Of a stretch of DNA of 64,000 bases, positions 23,846-32,420 are shown in pieces. The stretch comes from Moraxella pluranimalium (lineage in GTDB: Bacteria; Pseudomonadota; Gammaproteobacteria; Pseudomonadales; Moraxellaceae). Made by a program: the position numbers and the translations under genes. Where the stretch lies: the NCBI RefSeq assembly GCF_002014825.1, contig NZ_MUYU01000009.1, positions 1 to 64,000 of the forward strand, written 5' to 3'. Positions within the stretch are counted from its first letter, which is position 1; the number at the start of each line of letters is the position of its first letter. Below the pieces are notes generated by a model that had not been told where the DNA came from, ran no database searches, and worked only from the letters and a program-made list of their open reading frames with translations.

Positions 23846-26392
23846 ATGTCTATGATAAATAAACCCACCAAAGGATTTGTGCTCAAGACAAGCTGTCTAT
23901 TGATTACGACTGCTTTGCTGAGTGCTTGCGCCAATAGCGGGGCTGTACAAGCACCGCAGGCGACTTCAGCCCGTCTGCTATTTAGCGACAATGCAGACAC
24001 AGCGTCCAATCAAGCCAAGTCAAGCCTAGTCAGTGCCATCAGCGACTATCTAAACAGTGAACGCTATGTGCTATCCACTTATCACTACAAAGCCATGCCG
24101 ATCAATCATGCAGGCAGTATTGATGCAGGGTCAGATCCGCTGTGGATGACTGCGCTAAAAACTTATGAGTACAAAAGCACACAGGATAATGCCAATTATA
24201 AAAGCGATGCCTATCGCACGAACGAAACTTATGCTGACGAAAGTGGCGATTTGCCTTATCTGAGATACGACGACGAAAAAGCAGGCATCATACCTGAGAA
24301 TGTCATCAGTCGTGAAGTGGGGATGGGCGCTGAGTATCAAGAAGTTAATGAGAAAATCAGAGATAATTATGCCGATCTAAGACTGTGCTTGGGCGACTTA
24401 TCCAGTGAGCTTGATGATGTCATCAAAGCCAAGCCGACCGCCACAAGCAATGATAAAGCGGTGAAAACCATCATCAATCAGATGAATGACTGTATCACTG
24501 AGCACAATCAAAGCATTGATGAGATTCAAATGCACGCTCAAGGTTATCAAAAACAAGACATCGGGCAAATTCGCCAATGCGCGCTGAATTTTACAACCGA
24601 TATCGGGCATATCTTATCACCCAATCGTCAGCACAAATCCCTAACTGATAAGCACTATCAGCTGTATGATACCGTTTGGCTCAATTATTGGGCGTGTAGC
24701 CAAGCTTATTATTACAGCGCCGATGTCGAGCCATATACCTATATTGGCAATGGGATGTCCAAACCTGCACTCAACGCCTATGCCAATCTGCGCCAATGCT
24801 CAACCAAGCATCACACCGTGATTGACACCCTAAAAGCCCAAAACAAAACCTACCGCAATGATGCCGAGTCTTATGCACAAGCAGTATATGACACTAGTTA
24901 TTGCTTGGCGACAGGCGTGTATGATGGGCTAGGGCAAACGCCTGATACACCGATTACCAAACCAACTACCCCTGATGAAGTCAGCTCGCTGTATTCACAA
25001 TATACCGCAGCGTTTTATGGTGATTATGACAGTGAATACGAGCCAAAGAGCCGTTTTGGCACTTGGTTTGATGCCTATAAGCAGATGAAAACAGCAGGCA
25101 AATCGGATGCATCAGCAGATAGCACCACAGCTTTGCCAGATTTACCAATTCCTACCAATGGCATGGGCGGACTGTACACCAATATGATGTCATCGATGCT
25201 GGATTATATGAAAAAATCACCCGAACAGCTCGATGCCAAGAACGCTTATCAATACAACAACACCGTGATGACCGTCATCAGTCATCATCAGCCAAGCCAA
25301 AAAAAGCTTAACACGCTATTGGCATTTGATTATCATTCAGCGACCGCAGATCAGTCGATACAACTGCCTGTGGCGATGGATTTTAATCAGCAGCAACTGA
25401 CTGCTGATGTTTCAGCTGCTTTGCCATTGATTGCACTGGTCAGCCCAAAACACGCACCACTGCCTGCTGATATGCCAAATGGCTTGGTGAAATTCAGCCT
25501 ACCAAGTGAGCTACAAGGCGTATTGCCACTGCCTGTGATTTATGATGCGCTCAATCGTGCATTTTTGCTCAGCGTTAGTGAGCTTGATGGCGAGCGATTC
25601 ACCCCGATGGCGATGACGCATGATGCTTATGCCAAACAAATCGGCGCAAGCCAAGTGATTAAACTCAACCTAAGCTCAAAAGATATGGGTAAGATGTTTG
25701 GCATTGTCAGTAAGCAATTGGCAAATGATTTAAAAGCCTATATCGACGCACACCCTGAATTGTATCAAGCCAAAGCAGATGCCGATAGTGCAGATATAGA
25801 TAGTGCAGATGTAGGCGATACAGCTGATGCATTGCCAAGCGTTACCGAATCTGATCAGCCATCCGATGACCAAAATGATAAGCTAGATGCCGCCAAGCTC
25901 AAACAAGTCGTCGATAACTGGGTGCTGATCAATCAAGGCTATCACACAAGCGATGTTGGCAGTCTGTTTGCGCTATTTGAATCGATTTTGCCAATTGGCA
26001 TGGATAGCAGTCTTTACTACTATCTTGATGGGCGTGGCAAACTGATTGGTCTGCAATCACTACAGACGATGGATGATCAAATGCAAAATCTGCGCCTGCA
26101 GACGGTAGGGCAAACTCGCTACAGCACCAAGATGATTGACCATGCTTATGCCAAGCAGTTCACCCAAAGCTTCGCCCAAGCAGGCGATGCCGTAGATGGT
26201 AATGCATGGCTTGCCAAGATTCGTGAAGAAAATACGCTCAAATCACTTGCCATAGATACTCGTGAGCAGTATGAGTTTAGCCCAACTATTGCTGCACGAG
26301 CCGCAACAGATGCCGCTGCCGCTATGGGTGAGCCTGCATCTGGCGAGACACAGTGCAGCTTTGATGATGATGGACAAGTGATTTGTCATTAA
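23846..26392 (+). CDS. Large unknown lipoprotein A with three cysteine-paired repeats
   Basis: Unrecognised 848-residue lipoprotein. The signal peptide ends in LLSAC with Cys28 lipidated. Residues ~175-360 contain three units, each opening with (L/I)R(L/Q)C and closing with a second cysteine 35-39 residues later: Cys181/216, Cys245/284 and Cys318/353. The intervening sequence is helical and charged, so each unit could be a disulfide-locked helical hairpin. Residues ~485-640 look beta-rich (TLLAFDYHSATADQSIQLPV; LVKFSLPSELQGVL). A D/S/A-rich linker (~643-680) leads to a final domain ending in QCSFDDDGQVIC. The ATG at 23846 is chosen for its AGGA site. It shares an operon with a second such lipoprotein 17 bp downstream. 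The function is unknown. Confidence 0.85.
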   Translation: MSMINKPTKGFVLKTSCLLITTALLSACANSGAVQAPQATSARLLFSDNADTASNQAKSSLVSAISDYLNSERYVLSTYHYKAMPINHAGSIDAGSDPLWMTALKTYEYKSTQDNANYKSDAYRTNETYADESGDLPYLRYDDEKAGIIPENVISREVGMGAEYQEVNEKIRDNYADLRLCLGDLSSELDDVIKAKPTATSNDKAVKTIINQMNDCITEHNQSIDEIQMHAQGYQKQDIGQIRQCALNFTTDIGHILSPNRQHKSLTDKHYQLYDTVWLNYWACSQAYYYSADVEPYTYIGNGMSKPALNAYANLRQCSTKHHTVIDTLKAQNKTYRNDAESYAQAVYDTSYCLATGVYDGLGQTPDTPITKPTTPDEVSSLYSQYTAAFYGDYDSEYEPKSRFGTWFDAYKQMKTAGKSDASADSTTALPDLPIPTNGMGGLYTNMMSSMLDYMKKSPEQLDAKNAYQYNNTVMTVISHHQPSQKKLNTLLAFDYHSATADQSIQLPVAMDFNQQQLTADVSAALPLIALVSPKHAPLPADMPNGLVKFSLPSELQGVLPLPVIYDALNRAFLLSVSELDGERFTPMAMTHDAYAKQIGASQVIKLNLSSKDMGKMFGIVSKQLANDLKAYIDAHPELYQAKADADSADIDSADVGDTADALPSVTESDQPSDDQNDKLDAAKLKQVVDNWVLINQGYHTSDVGSLFALFESILPIGMDSSLYYYLDGRGKLIGLQSLQTMDDQMQNLRLQTVGQTRYSTKMIDHAYAKQFTQSFAQAGDAVDGNAWLAKIREENTLKSLAIDTREQYEFSPTIAARAATDAAAAMGEPASGETQCSFDDDGQVICH

Positions 26393-26409
26393 AATATTAA
26401 GGATAGTGT

Positions 26410-28206
26410 ATGAAGTTATTAAAATCAACAAACAAATCTCTGTCGCTTAAGCCCATTACGCTCGGTGTCATTGCCGTGCTTGCAACAGGCTGTGCGACGA
26501 CACAGCCTGTTGCAAGCAACTCTGCCGATGCCCAAAGTGCGCTTGGTGATGCGATGACAGGGCAATTGCGTAGCTCATTTGGCTATCAAACCGATGTCTA
26601 TGTTTCCAATGCCATCCGTGAAGATGCGCTCGCCAATGCCAGCGACGAACAAAAACAAGCCAGTGAAGATAAATCAGTCGTCTGCGAAGATGAACACGAC
26701 CAAGCCTATATCGCCCTGACCAAAAAACTGATGGCAGAACAAGGCAAAAAAGCCGAAGATATCACAGCAGGTGATGAGCATGAAGCCATTAAGCAAGCCT
26801 ATAAAGACTGCTTAGATGCACGGGGTGATTTGACTGGGCTTAAGGAATTTGATTTTGATGCATTTTTTGACAAAACTGCCGATATGGATACCGAATCACA
26901 GTTTGATTTATTGTATCAAGAAATGCAAGCATTCGACCAAGATACCCAAAGCACCCAGCCTAATAGCGACTACTTGCCCGACTATGACAGCGACCACACA
27001 GCACTAGACGCCAAAAAAGCCGAGCTTGCCAAGGCGTACTTATTTGAGCCGACACACATCCAAGTCAAGGGGCAATATCAGCCATTGGCAGGGGTGTTCA
27101 CCGCTTTACCAAGCTTTGATTATCAAGCCAAAAATATCAGCACGCATCTGAATCAGCCAATCCATGTTGACCTAAAAAATGGCGATATTTATCTGTGGGC
27201 AGATAATTTTGCGATGATTAATAGTGAATTATTGGACAAAAAACTTGGCAATCAATGGCAAAATAAATGGCTAAAACTACCGCTCAATGATGGTAGCTTG
27301 CCTGATGATTTTGCCAAGACCTTTATGAAGCTATTGATTCAAGCCAAAAAAGAGAGTTTTTTGAGCTTGGATGCGACATCGTTTCGTTATGTCGATGCTG
27401 ATACCATGCTACAAACACCGTATCTTAGCCAAAATCTGCCAACCGATGTACTCTCAATCATCCAAAAAAGCCCAACCATCGTCCAAAGCAATCCAAGCGA
27501 AGACGCCAAGCGATTTGCCGATTATGTCTTTGCAGATACCTTGTACAATGGCATTTTGCAAGCTTATCCATCGCTTATCCCACAAATGACCATGGACGAT
27601 CGGGTGATTGCTGATGGTGAGAGTCTGATTGTCGTCAGCGAAGTAGCAACTGACAAACCAAGCATTGATACACAGCCTACAACCAAACTCAATAGCCAGC
27701 TGATGCTCAATATTTTACTGGCTTATTTGGCAGGTGTATCGGATAACTATATCAGCTCGCCAAATGCTGTCAGCACGCCAACCCCTTATGCACCGTTGTC
27801 GCATTATGGTATTCAAGCCAATCGTGTGAATTGGATTCATCAGCGTCAATACCTGACAAATACCAAGCTAAAAGGCGGCCAGCTATCGCAAGATACTATC
27901 TCAAGCCAGCAACCTGTATTGATGGATTTGTTCACCACCATCACACCATCAGCCAAGCCTGTCTTTGCACGCTTACCTACCCATGCCGTGACCCCAACCG
28001 ATGCCAATAGTATCAACTTGTTTGACTATAGCAATGAGCTGATTGAACGACTCAAAACAGGTGATGATAAATACCTAAAAGCCATGCTCGCACTCATCAC
28101 AGGTGAATCTGAAGCGCCTATCTATGATGAAACCGAACTGCTTGAACCAAGCGATGCACCTGCAGATGCACCGGTTGAGCCTGTCGATATGCCTGATAAT
28201 CAATAA
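26410..28206 (+). CDS. Large unknown lipoprotein B, possible distant partner of A
   Basis: Unrecognised 598-residue lipoprotein with lipobox LATGC (Cys28). It carries one cysteine pair of the type seen in the preceding gene, Cys92 and Cys134 (42 apart), in an acidic helical region. Residues ~225-310 (ALPSFDYQAKNISTHLNQPI; WLKLPLNDGSLPDDF) resemble the FDY...P-D region of protein A, which suggests a shared domain, though the similarity is at the limit of what can be judged by eye. The C-terminus is rich in Asp, Pro, Ala and Glu. The start follows AAGGATAGTGT. It lies 17 bp after protein A and before a perfect terminator, so the two form a closed operon with no other member. Confidence 0.85.
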   Translation: MKLLKSTNKSLSLKPITLGVIAVLATGCATTQPVASNSADAQSALGDAMTGQLRSSFGYQTDVYVSNAIREDALANASDEQKQASEDKSVVCEDEHDQAYIALTKKLMAEQGKKAEDITAGDEHEAIKQAYKDCLDARGDLTGLKEFDFDAFFDKTADMDTESQFDLLYQEMQAFDQDTQSTQPNSDYLPDYDSDHTALDAKKAELAKAYLFEPTHIQVKGQYQPLAGVFTALPSFDYQAKNISTHLNQPIHVDLKNGDIYLWADNFAMINSELLDKKLGNQWQNKWLKLPLNDGSLPDDFAKTFMKLLIQAKKESFLSLDATSFRYVDADTMLQTPYLSQNLPTDVLSIIQKSPTIVQSNPSEDAKRFADYVFADTLYNGILQAYPSLIPQMTMDDRVIADGESLIVVSEVATDKPSIDTQPTTKLNSQLMLNILLAYLAGVSDNYISSPNAVSTPTPYAPLSHYGIQANRVNWIHQRQYLTNTKLKGGQLSQDTISSQQPVLMDLFTTITPSAKPVFARLPTHAVTPTDANSINLFDYSNELIERLKTGDDKYLKAMLALITGESEAPIYDETELLEPSDAPADAPVEPVDMPDNQ

Positions 28207-28236
28207 GCATATCATTACGCTCAATCTCATCTATCA

Positions 28237-28266
28237 ATCAAGCCTAGCAATAGGCTTGATTTTTTT
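28237..28266 (+). terminator. Terminator of the lipoprotein operon
   Basis: ATCAAGCCTA (28237-28246), loop GCAA and TAGGCTTGAT (28251-28260) form a perfect 10-bp stem followed by T6. Confidence 0.93.
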
Positions 28267-28343
28267 CACAAATCAAAAAAATGATAGGACAACGGAGATG
28301 GCAGGGTGGATAAGTGTGTACAACTTGATGAAATATATAAAAA

Positions 28344-28368
28344 CGGTCGATATCAGAAATATCGACCG
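28344..28368 (-). terminator. Terminator of accB-accC
   Basis: CGGTCGATAT and ATATCGACCG are perfect 10-bp arms around CAGAA. On the minus strand the stem is followed by TTTTTAT. Confidence 0.88.
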
Positions 28369-28380
28369 CTTAACTAAGCC

Positions 28381-28423
28381 TTGAGAGTACTGGGGCTTGA
28401 GAGTACTGGGGCTTGAGAGTACT
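28381..28423. repeat. 16-bp tandem repeat, about 2.7 copies
   Basis: TTGAGAGTACTGGGGC is repeated exactly at 28381 and 28397, and the first 11 bases recur at 28413-28423. It lies between the accC stop codon and its terminator, and could vary in copy number without affecting protein. Confidence 0.9.
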
Positions 28424-28427
28424 ACAC

Positions 28428-29792
28428 TTAAGCTTTGGCTTTTTCTTCTTTGTTGCCTTGTAGCATATGACCTTCAAGATAGTGGATATTCTGTGCTTCT
28501 TCGCAGAATGCTTCATCTTGCAAAATCACATCACGATGTAGCGGAATATTGGTTTTGATACCTTCAACCACCAGTTCATCAAGTGCGTGCAAGGTCTTGC
28601 CGATGGCTTGACGGCGTGTCTGCGCATGACAAATCAGCTTACCAATGAGCGAATCATAATAAGTCGGGATGGTATAGCCTTGATACAGGTGCGAATCAAA
28701 ACGAACACCCGAACCGCTTGGGGTAAATAGCTGTTGAATCTTACCCGGGCTTGGCATAAAGGTCTTCGGGTCTTCGGCATTAATACGGCACTCAATGGCA
28801 TGGCCACGGATGGTGATTTCGTCTTGGTGATAAGACAGTCCGTAGCCTGCAGCGATTTTGAGCTGTTCAACGACGATATCAATCCCAGTAATCATCTCGG
28901 TCACAGGGTGCTCAACCTGCACACGGGTATTCATCTCAATAAAGAAGAATTGACCGTCTTCGTACAAGAACTCAAATGTACCTGCGCCACGATAGCCAAT
29001 CTGCTCACACGCACGCACGCACGCTTCTAGGATAGGCTGACGAACATCGTCAGGGATGCCCGGTGCTGGTGCTTCTTCGAGTACTTTTTGGTGGCGACGC
29101 TGTAGTGAGCAGTCACGGTCAAATAGGTGTAGAGCATTGCCATTGCCATCGCCAAGCACTTGCACTTCGACGTGGCGTGGATTTTTTAGGAAACGCTCCA
29201 TATACACAGTATCATCGCCAAAGGCACTTTGGGCTTCGGTTTTGGCTGCTTGGACTTGGTTTAATAGCTCTTCAAAGCGTTCAACCACACGCATACCACG
29301 ACCGCCACCGCCTGCTGCTGCCTTGACAATCAATGGAAAGCCAATATTGCGGGCTTGCTCTTCGGCGTTGCTTAGGGTGATTGCACCCACTGAGCCGGGT
29401 ACGGTCGGTACGCCCGCTTCTTTCATTGCATTGATGGCAGAGACTTTGTTACCCATCAAGCGGATATGTTCAGGATGTGGGCCAACAAAAGTCAGACCTG
29501 CTTCTTCGACCTTTTCGGCAAATTCAGCATTCTCGGACAAAAAGCCATAGCCCGGATGGATGGCGTCAGCGCCAGTGACTTCAGCGGCTGCTAGTAGGGC
29601 ATTGATGTCCAAATAGCTTTGGGATGATGGGGCATTACCAATACAGACCGCTTCATCAACAAAACGCAGATGCATCAAATCCTTGTCCGCGGTCGAATAG
29701 ACACCCACCGTCGCAATGCCAAGCTGTTTGCACGCTCGCACGATACGCAGGGCGATTTCGCCACGGTTTGCAATGAGAAGTTTTTTAATCAT
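28428..29792 (-). CDS. accC: Acetyl-CoA carboxylase biotin carboxylase subunit
   Basis: ATP-grasp enzyme that carboxylates the biotin on AccB, the first half-reaction of fatty acid synthesis. The 454 residues cover the biotin carboxylase N-domain ([20 protein letters not shown]), the glycine-rich ATP lid [13 protein letters not shown] and the catalytic region with [17 protein letters not shown]. It follows accB by 12 bp in the standard accBC arrangement. AGGAAG lies before the ATG. The gene ends next to a tandem repeat and terminator. Confidence 0.97.
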   Translation of the reverse strand: MIKKLLIANRGEIALRIVRACKQLGIATVGVYSTADKDLMHLRFVDEAVCIGNAPSSQSYLDINALLAAAEVTGADAIHPGYGFLSENAEFAEKVEEAGLTFVGPHPEHIRLMGNKVSAINAMKEAGVPTVPGSVGAITLSNAEEQARNIGFPLIVKAAAGGGGRGMRVVERFEELLNQVQAAKTEAQSAFGDDTVYMERFLKNPRHVEVQVLGDGNGNALHLFDRDCSLQRRHQKVLEEAPAPGIPDDVRQPILEACVRACEQIGYRGAGTFEFLYEDGQFFFIEMNTRVQVEHPVTEMITGIDIVVEQLKIAAGYGLSYHQDEITIRGHAIECRINAEDPKTFMPSPGKIQQLFTPSGSGVRFDSHLYQGYTIPTYYDSLIGKLICHAQTRRQAIGKTLHALDELVVEGIKTNIPLHRDVILQDEAFCEEAQNIHYLEGHMLQGNKEEKAKA

Positions 29793-29804
29793 GGCAACTT
29801 CCTG

Positions 29805-30230
29805 TTAGGCTTTGTAGCGGATGACAGGTTGACCAAATTCGACCACTTCAGCATTGCTGACCAAAATCTCTTCGATGATACCGCTTTGGGTTGCCTCTAA
29901 AGGGTTCATGATTTTCATCGCTTCGATGATGCCAAGCGTATCGCCTGCTTCCACTTTTTGACCAACTTTGACAAACGGTGGGTCATTTGGGCTTGGTGCT
30001 GAATAGAACACACCAACCATCGGTGATGTTTCAACTTTGCCACTTGGTGTCTTGGCAGCAGGGGCAGTCGGGGCAGTAGCTGGTGCGGCCGCAACTTGTG
30101 GTACGGCAACTGTCTGTACAGCGGTATTTCGTGTTAGGCTGATGTATTTATCATCATGACCATATTCTAGGTTCAATAGGTCTTTTTCTTCCATCAGGTC
30201 AACAAGTTCACGAATTTTTTTGATGTCCAT
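29805..30230 (-). CDS. accB: Biotin carboxyl carrier protein of acetyl-CoA carboxylase
   Basis: Carrier protein of 141 residues. An N-terminal helical domain ([20 protein letters not shown]) and an Ala/Pro-rich linker (~40-62) lead to the biotinyl domain with the modified lysine K106 in the invariant EAMKIMN. The ATG at 30230 begins the canonical MDIKKIREL sequence and has a purine-rich site upstream; an ATG 15 bases earlier would add MEGDA and leave no ribosome site. Forms an operon with accC. Confidence 0.96.
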   Translation of the reverse strand: MDIKKIRELVDLMEEKDLLNLEYGHDDKYISLTRNTAVQTVAVPQVAAAPATAPTAPAAKTPSGKVETSPMVGVFYSAPSPNDPPFVKVGQKVEAGDTLGIIEAMKIMNPLEATQSGIIEEILVSNAEVVEFGQPVIRYKA

Positions 30231-30371
30231 CGCATCACCTTCCATAAATCAAAACTGCCGAGCAACACGCATCAGCAAGACAAATCAGTTAAAGTTGTTC
30301 AAAAAATACTTGAAATTGGGCAATCGCTTGCCAAATTAGCGTATGTTGAACTGCCAAATTTAATTATATAT

Positions 30372-30399
30372 AGTGTACATTCGTTTTATTTTATTGCAA
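30372..30399 (-). promoter_or_regulatory. Promoter of accB-accC
   Basis: Reading the minus strand, TTGCAA (30399-30394) and TACACT (30377-30372) are 16 bp apart, predicting a leader of about 135 nt. Confidence 0.5.
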
Positions 30400-30462
30400 G
30401 TGTTTTTTGTAATATTTTGGTACAAATCGCTGATATTTCTTGCCAATCTGTGATTTGGGCAC

Positions 30463-30501
30463 AAAAAATTGCCATCATTGTCATGATAGCAATGATGGCA
30501 A
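30463..30501 (-). terminator. Terminator of the LOG-family gene
   Basis: TTGCCATCATTG (30469-30480) and CAATGATGGCAA (30490-30501) are perfect 12-bp arms, with the T6 tract on the minus strand at 30468-30463. Confidence 0.9.
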
Positions 30502-30521
30502 GCCGCTTATTCAAGCTTTGG

Positions 30522-31139
30522 CTAAAATTTTGGAATCTCGGGATGCTCATCCATCCAGTCAGGCTTGACCCATTTTTGAGTTTCGACAAATTGATAATTC
30601 GCCATCAGGTGCAAAAGCTCATCAACATCATCACTCACGCATAGCAAATCGACATTGGCAGGGGGCATAAAGCCTGCTTGGGCGGTATGCTTGAGCATCG
30701 TGATGAGCGGGTCAAAAAAGCCGTTGGTATTAAGCACACCAATTGGCTTGGCGTGCTGTCTAAGCTGAGCAAGCGACACCACTTCAAACAGCTCTTCATA
30801 AGTGCCAATTCCACCTGCCAATGCAATGAACGCATCACCCAGCTCAATCATCTTATTCTTACGACTTGCCATGTCAGGCGTAACAATCAGCTCATTTAGC
30901 CCCAGATGTGCCACTTCTTTATCTTTTAAAAAGCTTGGAATCACGCCAATTGCTTGACCGCCTGATGCCAAGATACTATCGGCAATCGCCCCCATCAAGC
31001 CCACCTTGCCACCGCCATAGACCAAGCTTGAGCCTTGTTTGGCAAGTGTCTGCCCAAGCAACTTGGCAGCGTGATAATAATCGGGTACATCGCCAAAATT
31101 TGAGCCACAATACACGACTACTTTATTCATCGGATTCAT
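30522..31139 (-). CDS. LOG-family protein (cytokinin riboside phosphoribohydrolase-like)
   Basis: Cytoplasmic 205-residue protein of the LOG / lysine-decarboxylase-like fold, which in characterised members removes ribose 5'-phosphate from N6-modified or other nucleotides. YCGSNFG near the N-terminus, LVYGGGKVGLMGAIAD and MASRKNKMIELGDAFIALAGGIGTYEELFEV are all present. The usual PGGxGTxxE motif reads AGGIGTYEE, with alanine replacing proline, while the catalytic Arg (SRK) and Glu remain. The ATG at 31139 is chosen because GGAGATAAG precedes it; a longer frame upstream has no support. Confidence 0.85.
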   Translation of the reverse strand: MNPMNKVVVYCGSNFGDVPDYYHAAKLLGQTLAKQGSSLVYGGGKVGLMGAIADSILASGGQAIGVIPSFLKDKEVAHLGLNELIVTPDMASRKNKMIELGDAFIALAGGIGTYEELFEVVSLAQLRQHAKPIGVLNTNGFFDPLITMLKHTAQAGFMPPANVDLLCVSDDVDELLHLMANYQFVETQKWVKPDWMDEHPEIPKF

Positions 31140-31224
31140 CTTATCTCCATGTAAATCTTGATAATAGAAACTTAAAAACGATAGTCTTGATGATAGCGGA
31201 TTTTGGATATCAGCACAACAAAAA

Positions 31225-31249
31225 AATGCGCCCAACTTTTGAGCGCATT
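31225..31249 (-). terminator. Terminator of the yajC-secD-secF unit
   Basis: AATGCGC and GCGCATT arms with a T-rich run on the minus strand, just past the secF stop. Confidence 0.75.
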
Positions 31250-31265
31250 TATAAAGATTAGCCAA

Positions 31266-32411
31266 TCAGTCTTTGCTATTTTGAAGGTCAGGGTCGGCAA
31301 ATACCACCACTTCTTCTTCAAACTCTGGCTTGACCTTGACGACAAAGTCATCACGAGACAGACCCATCCACAGTGGAATCACACTAGCGATATAGATGGA
31401 TGAATACGTACCCGCAATCAGACCAATCAGTAGCGCCAATGAGAACCAGTACAGACCATCACCGCCCAAGAACAGCATGGCAATGACAACAATCAGTACT
31501 GTACCACTGGTCATGATGGTACGGCGAAGTGTCTCGGTCAATGACAAATCCACCACTTGTTTTGGCGTCAAGCCACGTACACGGCGGAAATTCTCACGGA
31601 TACGGTCATAGACGACGATGGTATCGTTCACCGAATAACCAATCAGCGCAAGCACCGCCGCCAATACCGTCAAGTCAAATGGAAAGCCAAAAATCGCAAA
31701 CACACCGACGACCACGATGGCATCATGAAACAGTGATAGCATCGCACCCATCGCAAGCTTAAACTGGAAGCGAATTGAGATATAAATCAGCATCATCGCA
31801 AGCGATACTGCCAAAGCCAGTAGTGATGTGGTATAGATTTCACCACCAACCTGACTACCGATGATGTTGATATTATCGACAATCGCCGTATTATTTGGCA
31901 GGTTTAACGCTTGTGCCAATGCTTGGCTAAGACCTTCGGCGTTGCTCTCTTGCGGTGGTAGGCGTACCAACAGCTCTTGGTTCGTGCCAAGATATTGCAC
32001 CACCGCATCATTAAAGCCATTTTTGGCAAGTGCATCAACCACTTGTACTTGTTCGACCGACTGCTCATATTTGACATCAGCAGACACACCGCCGGTGAAG
32101 TCCAAACCAAGATTGAGCCCTTTGACAAAAAATGCCACAATACTTGCGACAGTCGCAATGATTGACAGCGCCATCATTGGCTTTGCGATTTTTAGAAATG
32201 GAATGATGCGTTGATTGGCAATCAGCTTGACGCCACCTGCTTTTTCGGCAACGTCATCCACTTCAGCAATGATTGCTTGGTCTGCCAAAGCATTTTGGTT
32301 GGCGATGGCGTTTGAGCCTTTACCATCACGGCGTGGGCCTGTGCGACGGCGACGCACGGCATCGCCTGACGCTTGAGTGGTTGGGTCAATTGGGTTATTT
32401 TCATTACTCAT
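31266..32411 (-). CDS. secF: Protein translocase subunit SecF
   Basis: Inner-membrane partner of SecD that uses the proton gradient to help pull proteins out of SecYEG. Six transmembrane segments and the family's LGLDFTGGV motif, a periplasmic domain, and GYSVNDTIVVYDRIREN are present. At 381 residues it is longer than the usual ~305-320, because about 70 residues precede the first membrane segment. This extension is polar and contains RRRRTGPRRDGKG, so it should lie in the cytoplasm. secF starts nine bases after the secD stop. Confidence 0.96.
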   Translation of the reverse strand: MSNENNPIDPTTQASGDAVRRRRTGPRRDGKGSNAIANQNALADQAIIAEVDDVAEKAGGVKLIANQRIIPFLKIAKPMMALSIIATVASIVAFFVKGLNLGLDFTGGVSADVKYEQSVEQVQVVDALAKNGFNDAVVQYLGTNQELLVRLPPQESNAEGLSQALAQALNLPNNTAIVDNINIIGSQVGGEIYTTSLLALAVSLAMMLIYISIRFQFKLAMGAMLSLFHDAIVVVGVFAIFGFPFDLTVLAAVLALIGYSVNDTIVVYDRIRENFRRVRGLTPKQVVDLSLTETLRRTIMTSGTVLIVVIAMLFLGGDGLYWFSLALLIGLIAGTYSSIYIASVIPLWMGLSRDDFVVKVKPEFEEEVVVFADPDLQNSKD

Positions 32412-32420
32412 TTTAGACTC

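Noticed and set aside
28381..28423. Possible CRISPR array
   Set aside because: The 16-bp units are directly adjacent with no unique spacers, and no cas genes are present.
29056..29550. 164-codon frame opposite accC
   Set aside because: Exactly antisense to conserved biotin carboxylase domains, Ser/Arg/Pro-rich, no start signal.
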